Of a DNA stretch of 64,000 bases, positions 55,192 to 63,801 are shown in pieces. This DNA is from Dokdonella_A sp049583635. Its GTDB lineage: Bacteria; Pseudomonadota; Gammaproteobacteria; Xanthomonadales; Rhodanobacteraceae. A program made the translations under genes and the position numbers. Location: assembly GCA_049583635.1 (NCBI GenBank), contig JBAUWF010000042.1, positions 62,001 through 126,000 on the forward strand, in the 5' to 3' direction. Each line of letters begins with the position of its first letter. Position 1 is the stretch's first letter. The notes below the pieces were generated by a model. That model saw only the letters and a program-made list of their open reading frames with translations, did not search any database and had not been told where the DNA came from.

Positions 55192-55638
55192 CTACCCCGG
55201 CGCGCCGGCGAGTGCCATCGCGTGCGCCTTGATTGCGGCGAGCATCGCGACGAGGCCGTTGGAGCGGGTCGGTGACAGGTGCCTGGCGAGTCCAATGGTT
55301 TCGATGAAGCGCGGCTCGGTGGCGATGATTTCGGCGGCGGAACGTCCCGAATAGACGCGCAGCAAGAGCGCAATCAAGCCCGATACGATCACCGAATCGC
55401 TGATCGCACGCAGTTCCAGGCAGTCGGCGTCGCCTTGCGCAACAAGCCAGACCTGCGACTGACATCCGTGCACCTTGTGTTCATCGTCGCGTGCGGATTC
55501 GGGAAAGGCGGGGAGCTTGTGGCCGAGATCGATGAGATATTGGTAGCGTTCGGTCCAGTCGTCGAAGAACGCAAACTCTGCGGCGATCTCCTCTTGCGCC
55601 AGATCTGCAGACTGGGTTTGGTCAAGCGGTGCATTCAT
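55192..55638 (-). CDS. sufE: SufE-like sulfur acceptor
   Basis: A 148-residue SufE protein. The persulfide-accepting Cys59 lies in HKVHGCQSQVWL, and EEIAAEFAFFDDWTERYQYLIDLG is the typical N-terminal half. It accepts sulfur from a Cys desulfurase such as SufS and stimulates it. The ATG overlaps the end of cysS by 17 bases, so translation is coupled; no sufBCDS genes are in the window. Confidence 0.9.
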   Translation of the reverse strand: MNAPLDQTQSADLAQEEIAAEFAFFDDWTERYQYLIDLGHKLPAFPESARDDEHKVHGCQSQVWLVAQGDADCLELRAISDSVIVSGLIALLLRVYSGRSAAEIIATEPRFIETIGLARHLSPTRSNGLVAMLAAIKAHAMALAGAPG

Positions 55639-57025
55639 CGTTTTTTGCCAATTTCCAGCGTGCACCCTCGGGTCTGTCCTCGATCACCACCCCGCTGGCG
55701 GCGAGTTGCTTGCGGATCGCATCGGCGCGCGTGAAGTCTTTAGCCGCGCGTGCCGCCTCGCGTTCGTCGAGCAAGGCCTGCACCCATGTCGCGTCGACTT
55801 CGGTTCCGGAACTGGTCCGCTTGAACCAGACTTCCGGATCCTGCTGGAGCAGGCCGATCAATTCGCCGGCGCCAAGCAACGCCGCCTTGGCCGCACGCTT
55901 TTCCGGCTTGGTCGCGGCGGCGCGTGCCTTGTCGGCCAGTTGCGCGAGCACGGCAAACGCTGCGGGCGTATTCAAGTCGTCGCACAGCGCGGCTTCAATC
56001 GCGGGCGGCGCGTGGCGATCGCCCTCGTCGACCATGATATCAGCCAGATCGCGCAGCACGCCGTACCAGCCATCCAGCGTGTTCGATGCCTGTTGCAAAG
56101 CAGCCGCCGACCAGTCCAACGGTTGCCGATAATGCGCCTTGAGCAGCACCAGGCGCAGCGCTTCCGGCGGGTGGCGTTGCAGCAGTTCATGCAATATCAG
56201 CACGTTGCCGAGCGACTTGGACATCTTGCGACCTTCGAAGGTCAACATGCCGTTGTGCAACCAGTAGCGTGCGAAGCGCTTGCCGCCGTGCGCGCAGGTG
56301 CTCTGTGCGATCTCGTTTTCATGATGCGGGAACATCAGGTCGTTGCCGCCGGCGTGGATGTCGATGGTCTCGCCCAGATGCGCCGCGCTCATTGCCGAGC
56401 ACTCGATGTGCCAGCCCGGGCGCCCGCGGCCCCATGGGCTGTCCCAGCCGGGCTGATCCGCGGTCGACGGCTTCCACAAAACGAAGTCGGCGGGACTCTT
56501 CTTGTACGGTGCCACCTCGACGCGCGCACCCGCGATCATGTCGTCTGTGGAACGTCCCGACAGCTTGCCGTAATCGGCATAACTCGCCACATCGAACAGC
56601 ACGTGACCCTCGGCCACATAGGCGTGATCAGCGACGATGAGGCGCTCGCACATCGCGAGGATCCGATCGATATGCAGGGTCGCGAACGGTTCGATATCCG
56701 GTGGTTCTGCACCGAGCCGGCCGATGTCCTCTTGCCAGGCTGCGGCAAACCGCTTGGCGATCACCTCGATCGGCACACCGGCGTCGCGCGCCGCAGCGTT
56801 GATCTTGTCGTCGACATCGGTAACGTTGCGCGCGTAAACGACATGTGGATACAGCCGTCGAAGCAGACGCGCCAGCAGGCCGAACACGACAGCCGGGCGT
56901 GCATTGCCGATATGCACATGGCTGTAGACCGTCGGACCGCACACATACATGGTCACGCGTGCCGCGTCGAGCGGCACGAATTCCTCGATACGGCGAGTCA
57001 GGGTGTTGTGCAGACGCAGTGTCAT
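55622..57025 (-). CDS. cysS: Cysteinyl-tRNA synthetase
   Basis: A 467-residue class I synthetase. The HIGH-like motif HVHIGNARP, zinc ligands Cys29 (VCGPTVY), Cys in HIECSAM and His/Glu in FPHHENEIAQ, and KMSKSLGN are all present, with an anticodon-binding C-terminus. The ATG at 57025 gives the family start (MTLRLHNTLT). It shares coding bases with sufE, linking Cys charging and Cys-derived sulfur transfer. Confidence 0.95.
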   Translation of the reverse strand: MTLRLHNTLTRRIEEFVPLDAARVTMYVCGPTVYSHVHIGNARPAVVFGLLARLLRRLYPHVVYARNVTDVDDKINAAARDAGVPIEVIAKRFAAAWQEDIGRLGAEPPDIEPFATLHIDRILAMCERLIVADHAYVAEGHVLFDVASYADYGKLSGRSTDDMIAGARVEVAPYKKSPADFVLWKPSTADQPGWDSPWGRGRPGWHIECSAMSAAHLGETIDIHAGGNDLMFPHHENEIAQSTCAHGGKRFARYWLHNGMLTFEGRKMSKSLGNVLILHELLQRHPPEALRLVLLKAHYRQPLDWSAAALQQASNTLDGWYGVLRDLADIMVDEGDRHAPPAIEAALCDDLNTPAAFAVLAQLADKARAAATKPEKRAAKAALLGAGELIGLLQQDPEVWFKRTSSGTEVDATWVQALLDEREAARAAKDFTRADAIRKQLAASGVVIEDRPEGARWKLAKNDECTA

Positions 57026-57211
57026 CGATCGCTTCCGCATTTCGGTAAGGCATGATAACAGAGCGTCGTTAACAGCTCGTGCTAATTTGCTGATTTGAAA
57101 AGATATTAGCCTACATTCAGCAGGGCTGTGATGTACTTTCTGCCCAAATAGTGTGGCGAATGTTTTTTGTCAGCGAAGCCACCGCCCGGTTGCCTTTCTG
57201 GAGAGTGTCAT

Positions 57212-57754
57212 ATGTGCAGATGCAGGTACATGCATGCGATCGTCGCGGCATTGGCTTTGTCCGCGACCTTCGCCACATCGGCCCAGGACGACCGCCAATC
57301 GGACAGTGATAATGTCAAGTACTCATGGGCCGACGTATTGCGCGTCGATCCGGTTTACGAAACCGTCCAGGTGCCGACGCCGCGGCGCGAGTGCGAGGAC
57401 GTCACCGTCACGCGTCATGACGATCATGGCAACAACGTCGGCGGTACCGTGCTCGGCGCGATTGTCGGCGGCGTGCTCGGTCATCAGGTGGGCAAAGGCG
57501 ATGGGCGCAAGGCTGCAACCGTTGCCGGCGCGGTTGCCGGCGGAGCAATCGGCAACGAAATTGCGAGCCGTGACGATGACTACTATCCCGACGACCAGCG
57601 CCGCTGCCACGTTGTCGACAGCGTCAGGGATGAGCGCCGCATCGCCGGCTACGATGTGCAATATCGCTATCGCGGCGACGTGTATGCCTCGCGGCTTGGT
57701 TACGACCCGGGCGAGCGAATTCGGGTGAGGATCAGCATCCAGCCGGCCGAGTGA
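57212..57754 (+). CDS. Glycine-zipper 2TM envelope protein
   Basis: A 180-residue exported protein of the 17-kDa surface-antigen/SlyB-like group. A signal-like N-terminus (MHAIVAALALSATFATSAQ) is followed by the glycine-zipper hairpin GGTVLGAIVGGVLGHQVGKG and VAGAVAGGAIGNE, then a hydrophilic domain with YDVQYRYRGDVYASRLGYDPG. GGAGAG precedes the ATG. A Cys pair before the hydrophobic run leaves lipidation possible but there is no clear lipobox. Role: outer-membrane integrity. Confidence 0.82.
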   Translation: MCRCRYMHAIVAALALSATFATSAQDDRQSDSDNVKYSWADVLRVDPVYETVQVPTPRRECEDVTVTRHDDHGNNVGGTVLGAIVGGVLGHQVGKGDGRKAATVAGAVAGGAIGNEIASRDDDYYPDDQRRCHVVDSVRDERRIAGYDVQYRYRGDVYASRLGYDPGERIRVRISIQPAE

Positions 57755-57830
57755 GGTCGCAGGTCCACGTTGCGATTGCGCAGCGAGGATTTTCCCGTTA
57801 CCGTATCGATGGCGAAACATTGGTTACCCG

Positions 57831-57935
57831 ATGAACGACTCGAGATCCCGGTTCGCTTCTCTCACCAGCGCCCGCATGGCCGCGGGGATGACTTCGCGTG
57901 CGCGCCGATCGGGATTCGATATTCCAGCCGGGTAG
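57831..57935 (+). CDS. Candidate Arg-containing leader peptide of the arg operon
   Basis: A 34-codon ORF between the glycine-zipper gene and argF'. Six codons are Arg (positions 5, 7, 15, 23, 25, 26; AGA, CGG, CGC, CGT, CGC, CGA), with three in a four-codon stretch near 57897-57908. The stop codon lies in GCCGGGTAG, whose GCCGGGT can pair with the terminator 5' arm. No good ribosome site is visible before the ATG at 57831; ATG 57876 and 57888 are in-frame alternatives. Arg is common in chance frames of GC-rich DNA, so the call rests on the geometry, not on composition alone. Confidence 0.4.
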   Translation: MNDSRSRFASLTSARMAAGMTSRARRSGFDIPAG

Positions 57936-57991
57936 ACGCGCCTGCGGCGCACAGTGTTGACAAGAACCCGGCCCGCGCCGGGTTTTTTTTT
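57927..57991 (+). promoter_or_regulatory. Candidate arg attenuator: antiterminator and intrinsic terminator
   Basis: The terminator is certain in form: AACCCGGC (57965-57972), a 4-base loop, GCCGGGTT (57977-57984) and a run of nine T (57983-57991), ending 79 bases before the argF' ATG. GCCGGGT at 57927-57933, overlapping the leader-ORF stop, is a copy of the 3' arm and can pair with ACCCGGC (57966-57972) instead, giving a 7-bp antiterminator. A short GCGCC-TGC-GGCGC hairpin (near 57937-57950) would sit in its loop. A ribosome paused at the Arg codons 57897-57908 leaves the segment free (read-through); one reaching the stop covers it (termination). Confidence 0.5.
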
Positions 57992-58070
57992 GCTTGTCCT
58001 CAAGCCTGGTCCCCAGCCCAGTGGCGAAGCCGGCCGTGCGTGCCGGTCCTCCAACAAAGGTTTTCCTTTC

Positions 58071-59135
58071 ATGGCCCTCCGACATTTTTTGACTACGCAG
58101 GATTGGACCCGCGACGAACTTGATGCGCTGATCGACCAGGCGATCGTGTTCAAGCGCTCGCCGAGCGGACGCCAATTGGAGGGAAAGACGATCGCGCTGC
58201 TTTTCTTCGCCAGTTCATTGCGTACCCGGACCAGTTTCGAGGTGGGAGCGCGCCAGTTGGGCGGGCACGCGATCGTGCTGATGCCCGGCAAGGATGCATG
58301 GCCGATCGAATTCGAAATCGGTACGGTGATGGATGGCGTCGCGGAGGAACACGTAGCCGAGGTTGCGCGTGTGCTTTCCCGTTACGTGGATCTGATCGGA
58401 GTGCGCGCCTTCCCCCAGTTCCAGGACTGGACGCAGGATCGCCGCGACGCCGTCCTTGCCGCATTCTCGCGTTACGCGGACGTGCCGGTGATCAATCTCG
58501 AGACGATTACCCATCCGTGCCAGGAGCTTGCGCACGTGATGGCACTCAAGCAGCATCTCGGCGAGCTTGGCGGGCGCAGGTATGTGTTGACCTGGACCTG
58601 GCATCCGCGTCCGCTGAACAGCGCCGTGGCCAATTCGGCACTGCTGATTGCGACACGCTACGGCATGGATGTGACGCTGCTGTGCCCGACAGTGGACTAT
58701 CTGCTGGACGACGACTATATGGAGACCGCGCGGCGCAATGCTGCCGCGAGCGGGGGATCGCTGGCGGTCAGCCACGATATCAATGAGGCCTATCGCGACG
58801 CCGACATCGTGTACGCAAAAAGTTGGGGTGCGCTGCCGTATTTCGGACGATGGGAACACGAAAAGCCGCTGCGCGACCGCTACCGGCATTTCATCGTCGA
58901 CGCTGCAAAGATGGCCTCGACCAACAACGCGCTGTTCAGTCATTGCCTGCCGTTGCGACGCAACGTCAAGGCCACCGACGAGGTAATGGATTCATCGGCA
59001 TGCATCGCGCTCGACGAAGCCGAAAACCGCCTGCATGTGCAGAAGGCGGTTATGGCCGAACTGGTAGCGCGCGACACGACGCGCAGGTCTGCGGCCACAT
59101 CGTCCGCATCGCCGCCCGGAGGGATCGCGGCATGA
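58071..59135 (+). CDS. argF': N-acetylornithine carbamoyltransferase
   Basis: A 354-residue transcarbamylase that carbamoylates N-acetylornithine rather than ornithine. The carbamoyl-phosphate motif appears as SSLRTRTSFE. MPGKDAWPIEFEIGTVMDG and Glu92 in AEEHVAEV match Xanthomonas AOTCase, where Glu92 fixes specificity for the acetyl (versus succinyl) substrate. FSHCLPLRRNVKATDE holds the catalytic Cys and the Lys that is carboxylated in the Xanthomonas enzyme. The ATG at 58071 has AAAGG upstream. The C-terminal TTRRSAATSSASPPGG tail is extra. Its stop overlaps argG (ATGA). Confidence 0.95.
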   Translation: MALRHFLTTQDWTRDELDALIDQAIVFKRSPSGRQLEGKTIALLFFASSLRTRTSFEVGARQLGGHAIVLMPGKDAWPIEFEIGTVMDGVAEEHVAEVARVLSRYVDLIGVRAFPQFQDWTQDRRDAVLAAFSRYADVPVINLETITHPCQELAHVMALKQHLGELGGRRYVLTWTWHPRPLNSAVANSALLIATRYGMDVTLLCPTVDYLLDDDYMETARRNAAASGGSLAVSHDINEAYRDADIVYAKSWGALPYFGRWEHEKPLRDRYRHFIVDAAKMASTNNALFSHCLPLRRNVKATDEVMDSSACIALDEAENRLHVQKAVMAELVARDTTRRSAATSSASPPGGIAA

Positions 59136-60388
59136 GTGCGCCTGACGTTTCGGCAATGCCCGGTGTGGACGTGCGTGCGCAGCGGCACGGTGACGACATC
59201 GTCCTCGCCTTTTCCGGTGGCCTCGACACCAGCTTCTGCGTACCGTGGTTGCGCGAACGCGATTACGCAGTGCATACGGTGTTCGTCGACACCGGCGGGG
59301 TGGATGCCGGTGAGCGCCGCGAAATCGAAGCGCGCGCTCGCGAGCTCGGTGCCGCGACGCACTTGACGGTCGATGGCGGACCGGCGTTGTGGCACACCGT
59401 TGTACGGCCGTTGATCTGGGCCGGCGAGGGTTATCAGGGTCGCTATCCGCTGCTGGTGTCCGATCGCTACCTGATCGTTGAGCAAGCGTTGCGGCGCTGC
59501 AGCGAGTTGGGCACGCGCAACATCGCCCATGGCTGCACCGGCATGGGGAATGATCAGGTCCGGTTCGATCTGAGCGTCAAGTCTCTCGGCGACTATGCAA
59601 TCGTGGCACCGATTCGCGAGATCCAGCGCGAACACACCGACGTGCGTGCCTACGAGGGCGCCTTCCTCAAAGAGCGCGGGTTCAGCACGCACAGCCGACA
59701 GCAGCGCTACACGATCAACGAGAACCTGCTCGGCGTAACCCTTTCCGGTGGCGAGATAGACCGTTGGCAGGCGCCCGCCGAGGATGCGCGGGCGTGGTGC
59801 GCGGCGCGCGATGCCTGGCCGGCCGCGCCACTTCGCATGCGCATCGCCTTCGAGCGCGGCGAAGCGGTTGCAATCGACGGCGAACGGGTGCCGGGCCATG
59901 CATTGCTCGCGAGGCTGAACCGCATGTTTGCGGCCTACGGTGTGGGTCGCGGACTTTACACCGGCGATACCACGATCGGACTCAAGGGCCGCATCGTATT
60001 CGAGGCGCCCGGACTGGTGGCGTTGCTGACCGCGCATCGCGCACTGGAAGAGGCAGTCTTGAGCAAGCTGCAGAACCGCTGCAAACCGGCGCTCGCGAAG
60101 CAATGGGTCGAGTTGGTTTACGAGGGTTTTTTTCACGATCCCCTGAAAACGGATATCGAAGCATTCCTCGCGTCCAGCCAGCGCTGCGTCAACGGCGAAG
60201 TGACGTTGGAAACCCATGGCGGAACGGTCGAGGCGGTGGCGCTGCACTCGCCGCACATCCTCGTGGCGAAGAATGCCACCTATGCGCAATCCGCCGACTG
60301 GGGCGTCGCCGAGGCCGAAGGATTCATCCGCCTGTACGGCATGAGTTCCTCGTTGTGGTCGCGGATAAATCGGGATTGCGGCGCATGA
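59132..60388 (+). CDS. argG: Argininosuccinate synthase
   Basis: A 418-residue ATP-pyrophosphatase-type enzyme that joins citrulline and aspartate. In the acetylated pathway the acetyl group must be removed before this step, by ArgE. The P-loop is LAFSGGLDTSFCVPWL, and HGCTGMGNDQVRFD and TINENLLG are conserved substrate-binding stretches. GGAGGG precedes the ATG, which overlaps the argF' stop. Confidence 0.95.
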   Translation: MSAPDVSAMPGVDVRAQRHGDDIVLAFSGGLDTSFCVPWLRERDYAVHTVFVDTGGVDAGERREIEARARELGAATHLTVDGGPALWHTVVRPLIWAGEGYQGRYPLLVSDRYLIVEQALRRCSELGTRNIAHGCTGMGNDQVRFDLSVKSLGDYAIVAPIREIQREHTDVRAYEGAFLKERGFSTHSRQQRYTINENLLGVTLSGGEIDRWQAPAEDARAWCAARDAWPAAPLRMRIAFERGEAVAIDGERVPGHALLARLNRMFAAYGVGRGLYTGDTTIGLKGRIVFEAPGLVALLTAHRALEEAVLSKLQNRCKPALAKQWVELVYEGFFHDPLKTDIEAFLASSQRCVNGEVTLETHGGTVEAVALHSPHILVAKNATYAQSADWGVAEAEGFIRLYGMSSSLWSRINRDCGA

Positions 60389-61488
60389 GCACTCTGCTTG
60401 CCGCAACCCTGGAGCATTTGCGTGCGCTGGTCGCGATCGATACACGCAATCCACCACGCGCGATCGACGGGGCGCTCCTGTTCGAGTGGTTGCGCGCACG
60501 GCTTCCCGGTTTCGCGTGCACCATGATCGATCACGGCGCCGGCGCCGTCAGCGTGCTGGCGGTGCGCGGTCGACCACGTCTGCTGTTCAACGTGCATCTC
60601 GATACCGTACCGGACGCCCCGGAATGGAGCGCCAGCCCATTCGAGCTGCGCCTCGACAGCGAACGCGCGACCGGCCTCGGTGCCTGCGACATCAAGGGCG
60701 CGGCAGCGGCGTTGCTTGCCGTTGCCAACACCACGCGTGGCGGATTGGCACTGCTGTTCTCGACCGACGAGGAAGCCAACGATGCGCGCTGCATTGGCGC
60801 TTTCCTGCGCGCGCCGCCGGCGTTGCCGGATCTGAGAGCCGTGATCGTTGCCGAACCAAGCGGTTGTCGGGCCGTCCTGGCGCATCGTGGCATCGGTTCG
60901 GTTCGCATGCGATTTCGCGGGCACGGCGGGCATGCATCGGCCGATCTCGCGACCAGTGACAGCGCGCTGCATCAAGTCGTGCGCTGGGGCGCACGTGCGC
61001 TCGCACGCGTCGAGGGCGATGCGCATCAACGATTCGGCGGCTTGACGGGATTGCGTTTCAACATCGGCCGCATCGAGGGCGGCATCAAGTCGAATGTGAT
61101 CGCTGCATCGGCCGAGTTGCGCTTCGGATTTCGGCCGTTGCCATCGATGGACGGCGATGCGCTGCTGGCCGCGTTCGCCGCTTGTGCCGAGCCGGCCGCC
61201 GACGCCTACGAGGAGACATTCCGTGGTCCGCCATTGCCGGCGGGAGGCGATGTCGAGGCGCGTCGTCTTGCAGCGCGCGACCTGGCCGATGAACTCGGTC
61301 TCGCGATCGGCAATGCCGTCGACTTCTGGACCGAAGCATCGTTGTTTTCGGCCGCCGGCCATAGCGCGCTCGTCTATGGGCCGGGAAATATCGCGCAGGC
61401 GCATAGCCCCGATGAATGGGTGGCGCTCGACCAGCTTGCGGCGTACGCCGCTTCAGTGCAGCGGATCGTCGATGATGGACTCGCATAA
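60385..61488 (+). CDS. argE: N-acetylornithine/N-acetylcitrulline deacetylase
   Basis: A 367-residue M20-family zinc deacetylase. Metal ligands are in FNVHLDTVP, GACDIKGAAAALLA, and STDEEANDARC (general base Glu pair); the dimerisation domain has RGHGGHASADL. In AOTCase organisms the enzyme works on acetylcitrulline, feeding ArgG. The ATG overlaps the argG stop (ATGA). Confidence 0.92.
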   Translation: MSTLLAATLEHLRALVAIDTRNPPRAIDGALLFEWLRARLPGFACTMIDHGAGAVSVLAVRGRPRLLFNVHLDTVPDAPEWSASPFELRLDSERATGLGACDIKGAAAALLAVANTTRGGLALLFSTDEEANDARCIGAFLRAPPALPDLRAVIVAEPSGCRAVLAHRGIGSVRMRFRGHGGHASADLATSDSALHQVVRWGARALARVEGDAHQRFGGLTGLRFNIGRIEGGIKSNVIAASAELRFGFRPLPSMDGDALLAAFAACAEPAADAYEETFRGPPLPAGGDVEARRLAARDLADELGLAIGNAVDFWTEASLFSAAGHSALVYGPGNIAQAHSPDEWVALDQLAAYAASVQRIVDDGLA

Positions 61489-62845
61489 GCCGTTGCGTCA
61501 GACTATCGTGCGACTGCTGTCCGCGATGGCGAGCGCGAAGGAAATCCGCCAATACCTGACGCGGTACTCGCAACTGGATGCGCAACGGTTTGCGGTGGTC
61601 AAGGTCGGCGGCGCCGTCTTGCGCGACGACATTGACACGCTGGCGTCGTCTCTGGCATTTCTGCAACAGGTCGGTCTCACCCCGATCGTGCTGCACGGCG
61701 CAGGTCCGCAGCTTGACGAAGCACTCGCGACTGCGGGAATTGCCAAGATCGTCCGCGATAATCTGCGGGTCACCGACACGCCAACCCTCGCCGTCGTGCG
61801 GCAAGTGTCGCAACAGCAGAATCTTCTGCTGGTGGGCGCGTTACGCCGGGTCGGGGCGCGCGCCAGCTCGATTACCTCGGGCGTTTTCGAATCGATGTTC
61901 CTCGATCGCCGCCGCTATGGACTGGTCGGCCGCGTCACACGGGTGAACGCGGCGCCGATCGAGGCCAGCGTGCAAGGTGGTTCGATTCCGGTGATCGCGA
62001 GTCTCGGCGAAACCGCGGACGGCCAGATACTGAATGTCAACGCGGACTTTGCCGCCAACGAACTGGTGCGGGCGCTCAGACCCGACAAGATCGTGTTCCT
62101 TACGGCAACCGGCGGTCTGCTTGACGGGACCGGTCGCATTATCGATTCGATCAACCTGTCCACCGAATACGGGAACCTGCTGCGCGAGCCGTGGCTGCAT
62201 TCGGGAATGCGTCTCAAGCTGGAACAGATCAAGCGATTGCTGGATGACTTGCCGCCAAGTTCATCGGTGTCGATCACGCGTCCGGCCGAACTTGCCAACG
62301 AGCTGTTCACACATCGCGGATCGGGCACGCTGCTGCGACGCGGCGAACGGATCCACAGTCACAGAACATGGCAGACGATCGATCGGCCGAGCTTCGCGCG
62401 ACTGGTCGAATCCGGATTCGGTCGCAGGCTGGTGGACGATTATTTCGAGCGCGTCACACCCTTGCGCATCTATGTGAGCGACAACTATCGCGCCGCGCTG
62501 GTGCTGACCGGGGAAAGGTTCGCCGACGGAGCGTCGATACCGTATCTGGACAAGTTTGCGGTTGCCGACGACGCCCAGGGCGAGGGCCTCGGGCGCGCGG
62601 CCTGGCAGGTCATGCGGGCGGAGAATCCGCGTCTTTTCTGGCGTTCGCGCAACGCGAACCCTGCCAATACGTTTTATCTGGCGCAGGCCGACGGTTGCGT
62701 CAAGGGCGTCGAGTGGACCGCGTATTGGTATGGTCTCGAATCGTTTGCACTGATCGAATCCTGCACCCGCCTGTGTCGTTCGCGCGCGCCAACCCTGGCG
62801 GAAGCCGGCGCGAACACGTACGTTTCCGCAGTGAGCGCGGCGTGA
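61472..62845 (+). CDS. argB: Fused N-acetylglutamate kinase/synthase
   Basis: A 457-residue fusion of the Xanthomonas/Xylella NAGS-K kind. Residues 1-290 are an amino acid kinase domain (VVKVGGAVLRDDID, VLHGAGPQLDEAL, NVNADFAANELVRAL). The C-terminus is a GNAT domain (DKFAVADDAQGEGLGRAAW, NPANTFYLAQADGCVKG) that makes N-acetylglutamate. One protein thus does the first two steps, and Arg feedback is likely as in related enzymes. Its ATG (61472; next ATG 61475) overlaps argE by 17 bases. Confidence 0.93.
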   Translation: MMDSHKPLRQTIVRLLSAMASAKEIRQYLTRYSQLDAQRFAVVKVGGAVLRDDIDTLASSLAFLQQVGLTPIVLHGAGPQLDEALATAGIAKIVRDNLRVTDTPTLAVVRQVSQQQNLLLVGALRRVGARASSITSGVFESMFLDRRRYGLVGRVTRVNAAPIEASVQGGSIPVIASLGETADGQILNVNADFAANELVRALRPDKIVFLTATGGLLDGTGRIIDSINLSTEYGNLLREPWLHSGMRLKLEQIKRLLDDLPPSSSVSITRPAELANELFTHRGSGTLLRRGERIHSHRTWQTIDRPSFARLVESGFGRRLVDDYFERVTPLRIYVSDNYRAALVLTGERFADGASIPYLDKFAVADDAQGEGLGRAAWQVMRAENPRLFWRSRNANPANTFYLAQADGCVKGVEWTAYWYGLESFALIESCTRLCRSRAPTLAEAGANTYVSAVSAA

Positions 62846-63801
62846 AAAAGACAGTCGGCATCGTCGGTGCGCGCGGCTACAGCGGACGCGAGCTGGCCGG
62901 ATTGATAACGGCGCACCGCTATCTGGAACTCACGTTCGTGACGTCGCGCGCGCACGCCGGATCGCCGACGATGGACTCCCGAACGCGGGCCGAGGACGCG
63001 CACTACGAGAATCTGGATGCGAACGATGTTGCCGCTCGCGGTGTCGATGCGGTCGTGTTGGCGCAGCCGAATGGCGCGTCGGCCGCGTACGTCGCGGCAC
63101 TCGATCGGTCTGCGCCGGACACGGTGATGGTCGATCTGTCCGCCGACCACCGTTTCGATGGCGACTGGTATTACGGATTACCGGAGCTCACGCGCAACGA
63201 ATACGCCGGACAGCGCCGCATCAGCAATCCGGGCTGCTACGCCACGGCGATGCAGCTGGCTATCGTGCCACTGCGTGCCCGGCTCACGCAGCCGCCCGCA
63301 TGCTTCGGCGTATCGGGCTATTCCGGCGCGGGCGCCACGTCCTGTGAACGCAATGATGCAGCGCTACTGGCGGATAATCTCATGCCGTACAACCTGACCG
63401 ATCATCCGCATCAGCGCGAGGTGAGCGAACGGCTCGGCTTGGCGGTGGAATTCATGCCGCATGTGGCATCGTATTTTCGCGGCATCACCCTCACGGCGAA
63501 CCTGCACATCGATGGTGCGGTGAACGAGGACGAGCTGCGTGCCTGCTATCGCGACCGTTATCACGGCGAGGCGCTGATCAGGGTCGATAACAGGATGCCG
63601 TGGATCAGCCGCGTTGCCCGACAGCACCACGCGCAGATCGGCGGTTTTGCGGTGGCGGAAGACGGCCGGCGCGTCGTGGTGGTCGCCGCACTCGACAATC
63701 TGCTCAAGGGCGCGGCGACACAGGCGTTGCAAAACCTCAACATCGCGTTCGGGCTCCCGGAACTGGAGGGCATCCCGGTGCAGACGGAGCAACCGCAATG
63801 A
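62842..63801 (+). CDS. argC: N-acetyl-gamma-glutamyl-phosphate reductase
   Basis: A 319-residue NADPH-dependent reductase. The nucleotide motif is VGIVGARGYSGRELAGL; the catalytic Cys is in SNPGCYATAM, and the catalytic His region PHVASYFRGI is present. GTG 62842 overlaps the argB stop (GTGA) and sets the start with the cofactor motif near residue 5. Confidence 0.95.
   Translation: MKKTVGIVGARGYSGRELAGLITAHRYLELTFVTSRAHAGSPTMDSRTRAEDAHYENLDANDVAARGVDAVVLAQPNGASAAYVAALDRSAPDTVMVDLSADHRFDGDWYYGLPELTRNEYAGQRRISNPGCYATAMQLAIVPLRARLTQPPACFGVSGYSGAGATSCERNDAALLADNLMPYNLTDHPHQREVSERLGLAVEFMPHVASYFRGITLTANLHIDGAVNEDELRACYRDRYHGEALIRVDNRMPWISRVARQHHAQIGGFAVAEDGRRVVVVAALDNLLKGAATQALQNLNIAFGLPELEGIPVQTEQPQ

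Noticed and set aside
57824..57946. Reverse-strand ORF ending VREANRDLESFIG opposite the arg leader
   Set aside because: It has a helical look but no convincing start or ribosome site; GC-rich shadow frames often look like this, and it overlaps the terminator region.
57770..58123. Forward ORF through the arg terminator (MAKHWLPDERLEIPV frame)
   Set aside because: It reads through the T-run and into argF' in another frame, with no family resemblance.
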